Of a DNA stretch of 64,000 bases, positions 50,605 through 58,600 are shown in pieces (within the stretch, counting starts at the first letter, position 1; every line of letters begins with the position of its first letter). The position numbers were made by a program, and so were the translations under genes. The notes below the pieces were generated by a model. That model was not told where the DNA came from. It saw only the letters and a program-made list of their open reading frames with translations, and made no database searches. Origin of the DNA: Prochlorococcus sp. AG-363-N20 (GTDB lineage: Bacteria > Cyanobacteriota > Cyanobacteriia > PCC-6307 > Cyanobiaceae); contig QCFX01000004.1 in NCBI GenBank assembly GCA_003280105.1, positions 1-64,000 of the forward strand, given 5' to 3'.

Positions 50605-50742
50605 TCATTCACCTCCCAGAGCTGCTTTTGACCAGAAAGAAAACTCTTTGACTTTATGTCCTTTTTTTAATAGCGCTTCTACAACATGAGATCCAATAAA
50701 TACATCAGCACCAGTTACTAATAATTGGGATGATTGATTCAT
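50605..50742 (-). pseudogene. relic of a NAD-dependent sugar epimerase/dehydratase N-terminus
   Basis: The 45-aa frame starts MNQSSQLLVTGADVFIGSHVVEALLKKGHKVK, the Rossmann start of extended SDR sugar epimerases (usual GADGFIGSH; here the second glycine is Val). After about 32 residues it becomes EFSFWSKAALGGE and stops, so most of the enzyme (about 300 aa) is gone. Its ATG overlaps the stop of the next relic. Both are minus strand, as remnants of one former operon. Confidence 0.65.
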
Positions 50743-51029
50743 TAGAGTGTCCAGCCATCATCAACAATAATATTTTCACCATTTATAGCTTCTGAATTTG
50801 GTGAGAGCAGAAAAATTAGTATTTCGAGCATAGGCTGATCATCAATCTTTAAAATGGGTTTTGGACAGTTTTCAGTAAATGGTCTTATTCGAGAACCTTT
50901 TCCCCCTGCGATGATTACTACGGCATTGTTAAAAACCAGTGAATCCTTTAGGAAGTCGCTAAGTAAAATTCAATCAACTAAATGTTTTTGGTCGTCAAGT
51001 ACCGGTATTTGATCTAATCGTTGTTTCCT
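50742..51029 (-). pseudogene. relic: sugar nucleotidyltransferase fused by deletion to an SDR C-terminus
   Basis: Reading leftwards on the minus strand: RKQRLDQIPVLDDQKHLVD then a stop and frame change, then DFLKDSLVFNNAVVIIAGGKGSRIRPFTENCPKPILKIDDQPMLEI. That is the N-terminal signature of CBS-linked sugar-phosphate nucleotidyltransferases. It runs directly in frame into FLLSPNSEAINGENIIVDDGWTL, the C-terminus of a short-chain dehydrogenase. Thus a deletion joined the head of one gene to the tail of another, and a frameshift broke the head. Confidence 0.65.
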
Positions 51030-51118
51030 CATTCTTTAACGCTTGAAACCTGCAACCCGCTACACATGGAGCATAGTGCTTGGAAGGGTTTTCAGGAAAA
51101 TCAAACGTGTTTTGAAAA

Positions 51119-51189
51119 AGGCGGCACCCAGATTCGAACTGGGGATAAAGGATTTGCAATCCTCTGCCTTACCACTTGGCCATGCCGCC
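51119..51189 (-). tRNA. tRNA-Cys (anticodon GCA)
   Basis: Minus-strand cloverleaf: acceptor GGCGGCA/TGCCGCC, anticodon arm GAGGATTGCAAATCCTT with anticodon GCA, T arm CCCAG-TTCGAAT-CTGGG and discriminator T. Its 3' end faces the island at 47.9-51.1 kb, the usual orientation for integration at a tRNA. The track ORF at 51043 runs antisense through it (PRFELGIKDLQSSALPLGHAA) and its start must be moved. Confidence 0.96.
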
Positions 51190-51192
51190 ACT

Positions 51193-52467
51193 GTGAATAA
51201 TCAATTTCCCCTAGCGGATCGTATCAGTCAACCTCCTAACAGTCTCTTAGTGCTTTCTAATGGCCATGGGGAAGATTTAATTGCATTGCAGCTTTTGGAA
51301 GCTTTTCATAAGGCAAGACCTACAGTTTCCTTACAAGTAATGCCTTTAGTAGGTGAAGGAAGAACATTTGGACCCGCAATAAGAAAAGGTTGGTTGCAAC
51401 AAGTTGGCCCCGCTCAACGCTTACCAAGTGGTGGATTTAGTAATCAAAGTTTTCGAGGTTTAGCAAGAGATGTAGTCGCAGGTCTACTCCAGCTTAGTTG
51501 GCGACAATGGAGATTTGTTCGGCAAATTTCTGATAAACGACTACTAATTGTTGCAGTTGGTGATTTGCTCCCTTTATTTCTTGCCTGGAGTAGTGGTGTT
51601 TCTTATGTATTCCTTGGTACGCCAAAGAGCGATTACACCTGGAAAAGCAGCAATGCTCATGCCTTAAGTGATTTTTACCATTGTCTGAAAGGAACAGAGT
51701 GGGACCCTTGGGAATACTCTTTAATGCGATCTCAGAGGTGCAAGTTGGTTGCAGTTCGTGATCAGCTAACTGCGAGAGGATTGCGTAAAAAGGCTGTAAG
51801 GGCTCTTGCACCTGGTAATCCCATGATGGATGCCATGCAAAGTGTTCCTATCCCTTCTTGCTTAAATGCCTTTAGACGCTTGATGTTGCTTTGTGGAAGT
51901 CGTAACCCAGAAGCATTAATTAATTTTCAACGTCTTATTTCTTCTGTGGATTTGATCGAGGATGAGAGGCCTCTTGCTGTTTTGGTTGCATTAGGCTCTG
52001 AACCTACGGTTGAACAAATTGCATTCTTAATAGAAAGCGTTGGTTTTAGTCGCGACTCTTTTCATAACCCTGCAATTTCTGCGAATGGATGTTGGGTAAA
52101 AGGGAATTGTCGTGTATTTATCGGATCAGGACAATTTAGTAGATGGGCTGGTTGGGCTGAAGTTGGACTCGCTACTGCTGGAACTGCCACCGAGCAATTG
52201 GTAGGTCTTGGCATTCCGGTGCTCTCTTTGCCCGGCAAGGGTCCACAATTCAAGAGCAATTTTGCTATTAGGCAAAGTCGATTGTTAGGTGGGGCAGTTA
52301 TGCCATATAAGACACCAAAATTATTGGCTCAACGTTTGCAAGTGTTGCTTGACAACAATCAGCTGCGACAAAAACTCGGAAATATTGGAATGCAACGAAT
52401 GGGGCCTGCAGGTGGCAGTGCCGCTTTGTCCTCTCTTATCTCAGATTTATTTGCGGGAATCAGTTAA
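51193..52467 (+). CDS. lipid-A-disaccharide synthase-related protein
   Basis: A glycosyltransferase-fold protein distantly related to LpxB. Visible: LLVLSNGHGEDLIALQLLEAF near the N-terminus, a central RDQLTARGLRKK...LAPGNPMMDAM and the donor-site part AGTATEQLVGLGIPVLSLPGKGPQFKSNFAIRQSRLLGGAV. The LpxB-related cyanobacterial family (TIGR03492-type) is not proven to make lipid A. The ORF track starts upstream through tRNA-Cys; GTG 51193 just after the tRNA gives 424 aa. Confidence 0.8.
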   Translation: MNNQFPLADRISQPPNSLLVLSNGHGEDLIALQLLEAFHKARPTVSLQVMPLVGEGRTFGPAIRKGWLQQVGPAQRLPSGGFSNQSFRGLARDVVAGLLQLSWRQWRFVRQISDKRLLIVAVGDLLPLFLAWSSGVSYVFLGTPKSDYTWKSSNAHALSDFYHCLKGTEWDPWEYSLMRSQRCKLVAVRDQLTARGLRKKAVRALAPGNPMMDAMQSVPIPSCLNAFRRLMLLCGSRNPEALINFQRLISSVDLIEDERPLAVLVALGSEPTVEQIAFLIESVGFSRDSFHNPAISANGCWVKGNCRVFIGSGQFSRWAGWAEVGLATAGTATEQLVGLGIPVLSLPGKGPQFKSNFAIRQSRLLGGAVMPYKTPKLLAQRLQVLLDNNQLRQKLGNIGMQRMGPAGGSAALSSLISDLFAGIS

Positions 52468-52520
52468 TTCAGCAATAGCTAGGAGGCTTAAGGTGATACT
52501 TAACTTCTTTGCTTTTGCAA

Positions 52521-52790
52521 ATGACACCTATAGAAGATCACGCATATCTAAAGCTTTGCGCAAAGTTGGCTGCTTGTAAAAGCATTAGTCTTGCATCTGC
52601 AAGACGGCAAGTTGAACTTGCTGCGATGCGAGATGGTGTTAGAGATTTAGATGGACGGAAGGCTCTTGCAGAAGGTTTGATTGCCAATATCAATTCTAGT
52701 GCTGAAGAGGGAACGGTCTCTTCTTCTGCTCGCTTTGATGAGTTATTGGAAGCTATGGCTGATGAGGAAAACTTTATGGTTGAGGATTAA
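52521..52790 (+). CDS. conserved cyanobacterial protein, unknown
   Basis: An 89-aa acidic, helical protein (MTPIEDHAYLKLCAKLAACKSISLASARRQVELAAMRDGVRDLDGRKALAEGLI). ATG at 52521 preferred over the TTG 12 bp upstream. No function recognised. Convergent with the RNase D-like gene, 11 bp apart. Confidence 0.65.
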   Translation: MTPIEDHAYLKLCAKLAACKSISLASARRQVELAAMRDGVRDLDGRKALAEGLIANINSSAEEGTVSSSARFDELLEAMADEENFMVED

Positions 52791-52801
52791 CAAAGAGCAA
52801 T

Positions 52802-53446
52802 TTAGTGATCAAAAATCTGAGTAAAACGTAATTGATCTAGTTCAGACATAACTGGGATGCAGCTGAAGCAGCGCTGAGTTAAGTTCCACCGATCTTCTCT
52901 TCGCAGCATTTTTTCCAGTTTTTCTTTTGCTGATAGTAGGTATCGAACATCATTAGAGGCATAAGCCAATTGTTCTTTACTTAGTTCATCTGTTTGTCCC
53001 CAGTCGCTGCTCTGTGCTCTCTTATCGAGCTCAATACCAACCAACTCTAAAATCACTTCTTTGAGTCCATGTCGAGGGCTGTACGTACGTCCAATCTTAC
53101 TCGCTATTTTTGTACAAAAAATTGGCTGCACTTTTATTCCCAGACCATTTGCTAAAGCAGCTACATCAAAACGTGCGAAATGAAAAACTTTTTCAATAGA
53201 AGGGTTTTCCATTAAGGATTTTAATCTTGGTGCAGAATCTTGATTTATCGCAATTCTTATACAAGCAACATTGTCTTGTGGATCACAAATTTGAACTAGG
53301 CAGAGTCTGTCACGGCCATGTATCAACCCCATGGCTTCAGTATCAACAGCAATAGCTGATGCTGTGTTAAAGCGATTCAAACTTTCCTCATCCAGATCTT
53401 TATCTAAGACGGTGAAGCTTTTTGGAGTTGGTGAGAAGTCAGCCAT
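52802..53446 (-). CDS. rnd: RNase D-type 3'-5' exonuclease
   Basis: A 214-aa DEDDy exonuclease domain. ExoI motif AIAVDTEAMGLIHGRDRLCLVQI, ExoII HFARFDVAAL and ExoIII YASNDVRYLLSAKEKL (with the Tyr) are visible. No HRDC domain follows, so this is the short form used in tRNA 3' trimming. The symbol is moderately sure because domain-only members are sometimes left unnamed. Confidence 0.88.
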   Translation of the reverse strand: MADFSPTPKSFTVLDKDLDEESLNRFNTASAIAVDTEAMGLIHGRDRLCLVQICDPQDNVACIRIAINQDSAPRLKSLMENPSIEKVFHFARFDVAALANGLGIKVQPIFCTKIASKIGRTYSPRHGLKEVILELVGIELDKRAQSSDWGQTDELSKEQLAYASNDVRYLLSAKEKLEKMLRREDRWNLTQRCFSCIPVMSELDQLRFTQIFDH

Positions 53447-53614
53447 GATTTGATGGCAAAGGGGCTAGGGCAGAAACTACGCTCAAGAGATGCAAGTCAA
53501 GACTTCAAAGAATTGACTATTATCAATTTTGGAAGATTGTTTCTTTTTGAGGCTTACTTGGATTGATTTTGGCAAGCAATTCAGATTCTTGAAGCTTTAA
53601 TCAACATTTTCACT

Positions 53615-53640
53615 TTCTATAGCTTTTAAAAGCTATAGAA
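53615..53640. promoter_or_regulatory. 26-bp perfect palindrome
   Basis: TTCTATAGCTTTT and its exact reverse complement AAAAGCTATAGAA abut without spacer, 32 bp before the ATG at 53673. It could be an operator, a hairpin at the end of a transcript, or a cruciform. No other copy was noticed in the window. Confidence 0.5.
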
Positions 53641-53672
53641 CAGTTGTAAAACCATGTTTAATTTCTTACGGA

Positions 53673-54230
53673 ATGTCATCGGGCTTTTTCTCAATACTTT
53701 TGCTTACTCTTCTACTCGCTATTGGGTTGGGGTTTTTTCTTCGAGCAGCTAGTAAAGATCGCACCACAGTGGTAGATGTGTACTCCCCATTGCCACCGCT
53801 TGAGGTTCTTAATGGAATAGGTAATTGGTTGGAAGCACGAGGTTGGAAGAGGGATGGTGGTGATGCAGATAGGCAAGTTCTTAGATTTAAGGGAAGTGTC
53901 TCTGCAAGTAGCACATTGGCAGTTCTTTTATCCCTATTTGGTGGAGTGGGAGCAGGATGTTTAGGCTTGGTATTGAAACAGCTATACCCTTTTCTTGGAT
54001 GGTGGCCATTATTACTTGCAATTATTGGAGCCCCAACTGCGGGATTGATTTATCGCAAGCGAGCTGCTCGTATTGAGTCAGTCGAACTTAGATTGATGAG
54101 TAACTCAGATAGTGAAGGCAGCAATTTGCGCTTAAGAGCTCATCGTGATGAATTGATAGCTATGGAATTAGAACTATCTAAAAATCTTCAGTTAGCTAGT
54201 GATGGCTCTCTTCTTTCATCCCCGATATGA
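53673..54230 (+). CDS. cofactor assembly of complex C subunit B (CCB1-like membrane protein)
   Basis: A 185-aa protein with an N-terminal membrane helix (FSILLLTLLLAIGLGFFL), a soluble loop (LEVLNGIGNWLEARGWKRDGGDADRQVLRFKGSV) and two further helices (STLAVLLSLFGGVGAGCLGLVL; WWPLLLAIIGAPTAGLIY). This topology and the xVLxFxGxV...LGxVL...WW pattern resemble CCB1 (DUF3529), which helps attach heme ci to cytochrome b6. Confidence is moderate as no unique residue decides it. Confidence 0.65.
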   Translation: MSSGFFSILLLTLLLAIGLGFFLRAASKDRTTVVDVYSPLPPLEVLNGIGNWLEARGWKRDGGDADRQVLRFKGSVSASSTLAVLLSLFGGVGAGCLGLVLKQLYPFLGWWPLLLAIIGAPTAGLIYRKRAARIESVELRLMSNSDSEGSNLRLRAHRDELIAMELELSKNLQLASDGSLLSSPI

Positions 54231-54233
54231 CAT

Positions 54234-55016
54234 ATGGGATATCAATCATTGGTTTGTAAAAAAGCTCTCTTACCTTTTCTGGTTTTAAGTTTTTTGTTCG
54301 GTGGAGGATTAAATCAAGCTTATGGGAAAAAATCTAACAAGAATTTACTAACACTTTTGACAGGTCCAAAGGTGGGCTTAAAAAGTTATTGGTCTGGAAG
54401 ACTGCCAGTCCAACGAACTTTACCGATATTGGTGATGGCTGGTCATGCTGATTCCCAAGGTATTGCAGGAGCAGGAACTGCTGGTGCAGCAGTTGCATTA
54501 GATGGCGCAAAACCGATGGATCCAGCTATTAGTGATGAACTTTTTTGGAACTTGAGAATTCGAGATGCAACAGTTCAACTTGGGCAAATGAAAGGTTTGA
54601 ATATTCGCTTGTATGAACCTGGAGTGCGCAATATTGATGATGGGAATGATTCCAGAACTAATTGGTCAGTTGGTGCTAAACATGCACGAGAAGGGGGATA
54701 TGCTCTAGAAATTCATTTTGATTCATATGGTGAATATGGATTTGGGTCAGGCCTCATTCCTTCAATATCGCGTAAATTAAATACTCTTGATGAGAGCTTG
54801 GCTAACACTTTTGGGAGATATCCCATGTTCTTTAGGGGTGGTCTAGGAGGTCCTAGAAGAGGTATCAGAATTCTTGAGATAGGAAAATTAGAAGGGAAAT
54901 TGGAGCAAAGCTTGAGGGATCCTCATTTACGGGAGGAAACAGTACAACGAATAGCTGGTCAGATAGTGCAATCCCTTGAGGATGGTTTTGAGATGAAGAG
55001 AAGTGTTAGTCAATAG
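54234..55016 (+). CDS. secreted N-acetylmuramoyl-L-alanine amidase-like protein
   Basis: A 260-aa protein with a signal peptide ([23 protein letters not shown]). The rest follows the amidase_3 zinc-peptidase plan: an early His in [17 protein letters not shown], a mid His in [17 protein letters not shown] and a late Glu in [15 protein letters not shown]. Spacing agrees with the H-E-H-E family, but the motifs are divergent, so a cell-wall amidase role is probable, not proven. Its last 11 bp overlap the convergent hemF. Confidence 0.7.
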   Translation: MGYQSLVCKKALLPFLVLSFLFGGGLNQAYGKKSNKNLLTLLTGPKVGLKSYWSGRLPVQRTLPILVMAGHADSQGIAGAGTAGAAVALDGAKPMDPAISDELFWNLRIRDATVQLGQMKGLNIRLYEPGVRNIDDGNDSRTNWSVGAKHAREGGYALEIHFDSYGEYGFGSGLIPSISRKLNTLDESLANTFGRYPMFFRGGLGGPRRGIRILEIGKLEGKLEQSLRDPHLREETVQRIAGQIVQSLEDGFEMKRSVSQ

Positions 55017-56118
55017 CTTCTAAAACACGACATTTATCTTCAAGAGTCTTATCAGTGAACCAGTCTTGAGGTTTGGTGAAAACATCCGTTAATAATGCTT
55101 CTCTGGAACCTTTAGGTGCAACATATCCATATTCCCATCTTGCTAGCGGAGGTAAAGACATGAGTATGGATTCCGTCCTCCCATTAGTTTGCAAGCCAAA
55201 GATTGTTCCTCTATCCCAAACGAGATTGAACTCTACATATCTTCCTCGTCGATAAAGCTGAAATTGCCTTTCTTTCTCTCCATAACTTTGGTTTTGTCTT
55301 TTTTCTATAATTGGTATATAGGAAGGGAGAAATGCTTTCCCGCATCCTTTAGCTAATGCAAAGAGTTCATCCCAAGTTTGATAGCAAGAACCAATTTCAT
55401 TAGAGATTTTTGCAGCAGATCCGTTTGGTTGCTGACCTTTGTAAAGCATATTGGAACCATCCTGGTAGTCATAAAAAATCCCGCCTATTCCACGAGTTTC
55501 ACGTCTATGTTTTAAAAAGAAATATTCATCACACCAGGGCTTGAAAACTCTATGAAATTTTGGGTTTATCGAATCACAAGCTTCTTTATGAACCTTATGA
55601 AAGTGTCGAGCATCTTCTAGGTATGGATAGAAAGGAGTTAAGTCAGCCCCTCCTCCAAACCACCAAACTGGCCCTGCTTCGAAATATCGATAATTGAGAT
55701 GAACTGTTGGTATATAAGGATTTCGAGGGTGCAAAACCATTGAAGTACCTGTTGCAAACCATTTATGACCTTTCGCTTCTGGACGTTGATTAAGAATGGA
55801 TGGAGGTAGTTCTTCTCCTTCAACTTCAGAGAAGTTCACACCGCCCTGTTCCAAGATTTTCCCTTCACTCATTACGCGAGATCTCCCCCCACCTCCTTCA
55901 GGTCTATCCCAGCTTTCTTCTTGAAACTTTCCTTCTCCGTCTATTTCCTCAAGTCCTTTGCAGATTTCATCTTGGAGACCAAGGACTAGTTCCCTGGCCT
56001 TTTTTCTAGAATCAATTGGAGGTAGAGATTTGTTTTCCCCAGAGTTTGGTGCTGAACTGTCTTTGCTTGTAAGCAGAGAAGAACTTCCTTTTAAACGTTG
56101 AAAGAGATTACTCAACAT
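55006..56118 (-). CDS. hemF: coproporphyrinogen III oxidase, oxygen-dependent
   Basis: HemF oxidatively decarboxylates coproporphyrinogen III on the way to heme and chlorophyll. The 370-aa product shows [24 protein letters not shown], the signature [27 protein letters not shown], the [11 protein letters not shown] loop and [31 protein letters not shown]. The N-terminal 50 residues are a Ser-rich extension. Divergent from mrp. Confidence 0.96.
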   Translation of the reverse strand: MLSNLFQRLKGSSSLLTSKDSSAPNSGENKSLPPIDSRKKARELVLGLQDEICKGLEEIDGEGKFQEESWDRPEGGGGRSRVMSEGKILEQGGVNFSEVEGEELPPSILNQRPEAKGHKWFATGTSMVLHPRNPYIPTVHLNYRYFEAGPVWWFGGGADLTPFYPYLEDARHFHKVHKEACDSINPKFHRVFKPWCDEYFFLKHRRETRGIGGIFYDYQDGSNMLYKGQQPNGSAAKISNEIGSCYQTWDELFALAKGCGKAFLPSYIPIIEKRQNQSYGEKERQFQLYRRGRYVEFNLVWDRGTIFGLQTNGRTESILMSLPPLARWEYGYVAPKGSREALLTDVFTKPQDWFTDKTLEDKCRVLEAID

Positions 56119-56240
56119 GGACCATTCCAGTAAGACAGCTTTTGCTTCTAGTTAAATCCTAAAAGAGCAGCATTTTTAACTTCTTTAGGGTAAGACACAA
56201 GATTTGACGCTTAGGATTGAATGAAACTTGGATGCAAAGA

Positions 56241-57320
56241 ATGACGACTGCCGATCAGGCACGCAAAGTTTTAGAGCGTTTGAAAGATGCTGGCAGTGGT
56301 CGTTCTCTAATAGACCTTGGCTGGCTGGACAATGTTCGTATAACTCCTCCTAGAGCGATTGTTCGATTAAGTCTCCCTGGTTTTGCCCAAAACCAACGCG
56401 AAAGTTTGGCAGCAGACATTAAAACTTTGCTTCAAGAATTGGAGGGTATTACTGAAGTTCAAATTGAACTTGGAAATGACGCTGGGAAATCTCCAATTGG
56501 GCAAGCAGGTCATGGACAATCTATTGAGCTTCAACCTATCCCTGGAGTTAGACAAGTAATTGCTATTAGCAGTGGAAAAGGGGGGGTAGGAAAGAGCACA
56601 GTTGCTGTGAACTTGGCTTGTGCACTTGCTCAGAGGGGATTGAAGGTTGGATTGTTGGATGCAGATATTTATGGTCCTAATACTCCAATAATGCTTGGGG
56701 TGGCTGAAATAACTCCCGAAGTTATTGGATCGGGTTCAGAGCAACAAATTATTCCTATCGAAAGTTCTGGAATAGGTGTAGTTTCTATGGGATTTTTAAT
56801 AGAAGATAATCAACCCGTTATATGGCGAGGCCCCATGCTTAATGGGATTATTCGGCAGTTTCTATATCAAGCTCATTGGGGAGAAAGAGACTTTTTGATA
56901 GTTGATCTTCCTCCCGGTACAGGGGATGCTCAGTTGTCATTGGCACAGGCAGTACCAATGGTAGGAGCGGTAATCGTCACCACGCCTCAAAGAGTTTCTA
57001 TTCAAGATGCTCGTAGAGGACTTGCAATGTTCAGACAAATGCAAGTCCCAGTTCTTGGAGTTGTTGAAAATATGACTTCTTTTGTTCCTCCTGATTGCCC
57101 AGAAAAAAGCTACCCAATTTTTGGGTCTGGTGGAGGTGAACAATTAGCCAATGAGAATAATGTTCCTTTGTTAGCCAAGATCCCTATTGAACTTCCTATT
57201 CAAGAAGGAGGTAATCAAGGGACTCCAATAGTTAATTCCTCGCCTGAATCTGTCAGTGCGAAGGTTTTTCGTGAGCTCGCTAGCAAAGTTGAAGACCTTG
57301 CTGCTTTAGTTGATAAGTAA
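56241..57320 (+). CDS. mrp: Mrp/NBP35-family iron-sulfur carrier ATPase
   Basis: A 359-aa P-loop NTPase that carries or inserts Fe-S clusters, called ApbC in enterics. An N-terminal MIP18/DUF59-like domain precedes the deviant Walker A AISSGKGGVGKSTVAVNLA, then DADIYGPNTPIMLG, FLIVDLPPGTGDAQLSLAQ and VVENMTSF. The usual CxxC is absent from the visible C-terminus (only one Cys, in PPDCPEKSYP), as in several cyanobacterial members. The track start is TTG 56217; I prefer ATG 56241 (MTTADQA). It abuts rodA. Confidence 0.88.
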   Translation: MTTADQARKVLERLKDAGSGRSLIDLGWLDNVRITPPRAIVRLSLPGFAQNQRESLAADIKTLLQELEGITEVQIELGNDAGKSPIGQAGHGQSIELQPIPGVRQVIAISSGKGGVGKSTVAVNLACALAQRGLKVGLLDADIYGPNTPIMLGVAEITPEVIGSGSEQQIIPIESSGIGVVSMGFLIEDNQPVIWRGPMLNGIIRQFLYQAHWGERDFLIVDLPPGTGDAQLSLAQAVPMVGAVIVTTPQRVSIQDARRGLAMFRQMQVPVLGVVENMTSFVPPDCPEKSYPIFGSGGGEQLANENNVPLLAKIPIELPIQEGGNQGTPIVNSSPESVSAKVFRELASKVEDLAALVDK

Positions 57321-58600
57321 TGCCTTCAAGTCTGGATGTTTTGCAGAAAAGAACTTTTGTAGGCCGGGCTGGTCGCCTCAGAAAAAATTTCCGAAATCTT
57401 GATTTAGTTCTTTGGGGGGTGCCTATTGCATTGGTTTTTGTATCGGGTTTGTTGATAGCTAGTACACAGCGACAAATTGATTATGCAGTCTGGTATCAGC
57501 ATTGGATTACAGGAGGTGTAGGCCTTTTGATTGCTATCGGGCTTGCTCAAGTCCCTTTAGAAAAAACACGCCCATGTTTGCTGCCTATTTATTCAATAAT
57601 TGTTTTAAGCCTTATAGCTGTTCGTTTTGTAGGAACATCAGCGTTAGGAGCACAGCGCTGGTTATCTGTTGGAGGTGTCAATGTTCAACCGTCTGAATTT
57701 GCCAAATTAGTAGCAATTATTGTTCTTGCAGCAGTGCTTGAGAGAAGAAAGGTAACTCGATTAATTCATTTGCTTCAGCCTTTAACTGTGATTTTTTTGC
57801 CTTGGGTTTTGGTATTTATTCAGCCTGACTTAGGAACATCACTTGTTTTTGGGTTTTTATTTTTGACTATGCTTTATTGGGCAGGAATGCCTTTTGAATG
57901 GGCTTTATTAGTTTTATCGTCAATATTTACGGCTGTTTTGTCTGGGTTGTTCCCTTGGCTTCTTTTGATATGGATTCCTCTAATGGGCTTTTTGGCGTAT
58001 AGGTCTTTGCCAGGTAAAAACTTTGCTGCTGCAATAACAATGTCTTTGCAGGGTTTAGTCGCTGTTATTACTCCTTGGCTATGGATGAATGCTTTAAAGG
58101 ATTATCAAAGAGATCGATTGGTTTTATTTCTTGACCCTGCGAAGGACCCTCTTGGAGGTGGTTATCATTTACTCCAAAGCAAGGTAGGTATTGGATCTGG
58201 AGGCTTATTTGGAACTGGATTGCTTCAGGGGCAATTAACCAAGTTACGCTTTATTCCAGAACAACATACAGATTTTATTTTTAGTGCATTAGGTGAGGAA
58301 ACAGGCTTTTTAGGGACCATGCTTGTTATTGCTGGATTTTTCCTTTTAATTTTTCGCTTATTAACGGTTGCACGCGAGGCTCGCACCGATTTCGAATCTC
58401 TGTTTGTCATTGGAGTTGTTGCAATGCTGTTATTTCAGGTTGTAGTGAATATCTTTATGACAATTGGGCTTGGTCCTGTCACTGGTATTCCTCTTCCCTT
58501 TTTGAGCTATGGGCGCTCTGCAATGTTGATGAATTTCATTGCATTAGGTTTATGTGTTTCCGTGGCTCGCCGTGGATTGAAAGTTAGCAGTTACTTGTGA
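57320..58600 (+). CDS. rodA: SEDS-family peptidoglycan polymerase RodA/FtsW
   Basis: A 426-aa polytopic membrane protein of the SEDS family with about ten hydrophobic segments. The hallmark GAQRWLSVGGVNVQPSEFAKLVAI lies near residue 110, QPDLGTSLVFGFLF near 173, HTDFIFSALGEETGFLGTM near 315, and GIPLPFLSYGRSAMLMNF near 390. The last segment is the SEDS signature. RodA, working with the MreBCD complex at 6.4-8.7 kb, is more likely than FtsW, though family separation by eye is imperfect. It starts at the last base of the mrp stop. Confidence 0.9.
   Translation: MPSSLDVLQKRTFVGRAGRLRKNFRNLDLVLWGVPIALVFVSGLLIASTQRQIDYAVWYQHWITGGVGLLIAIGLAQVPLEKTRPCLLPIYSIIVLSLIAVRFVGTSALGAQRWLSVGGVNVQPSEFAKLVAIIVLAAVLERRKVTRLIHLLQPLTVIFLPWVLVFIQPDLGTSLVFGFLFLTMLYWAGMPFEWALLVLSSIFTAVLSGLFPWLLLIWIPLMGFLAYRSLPGKNFAAAITMSLQGLVAVITPWLWMNALKDYQRDRLVLFLDPAKDPLGGGYHLLQSKVGIGSGGLFGTGLLQGQLTKLRFIPEQHTDFIFSALGEETGFLGTMLVIAGFFLLIFRLLTVAREARTDFESLFVIGVVAMLLFQVVVNIFMTIGLGPVTGIPLPFLSYGRSAMLMNFIALGLCVSVARRGLKVSSYL

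Noticed and set aside
47853-51118. CRISPR array, transposase or toxin-antitoxin pair in the island
   Set aside because: No repeated spacer-sized units, no DDE or HUH motifs, and no recognisable toxin or antitoxin were seen.
51043-51192. N-terminal extension of the LpxB-like ORF (KKAAPRFELGIKDLQSSALPLGHAAT)
   Set aside because: It is the antisense translation of tRNA-Cys, a well-known annotation artefact. The gene start was moved to GTG 51193.
53654-53750. 32-aa ORF MFNFLRNVIGLFLNTF...
   Set aside because: It lies in a different frame over the start of the CCB1-like gene and has no independent support.
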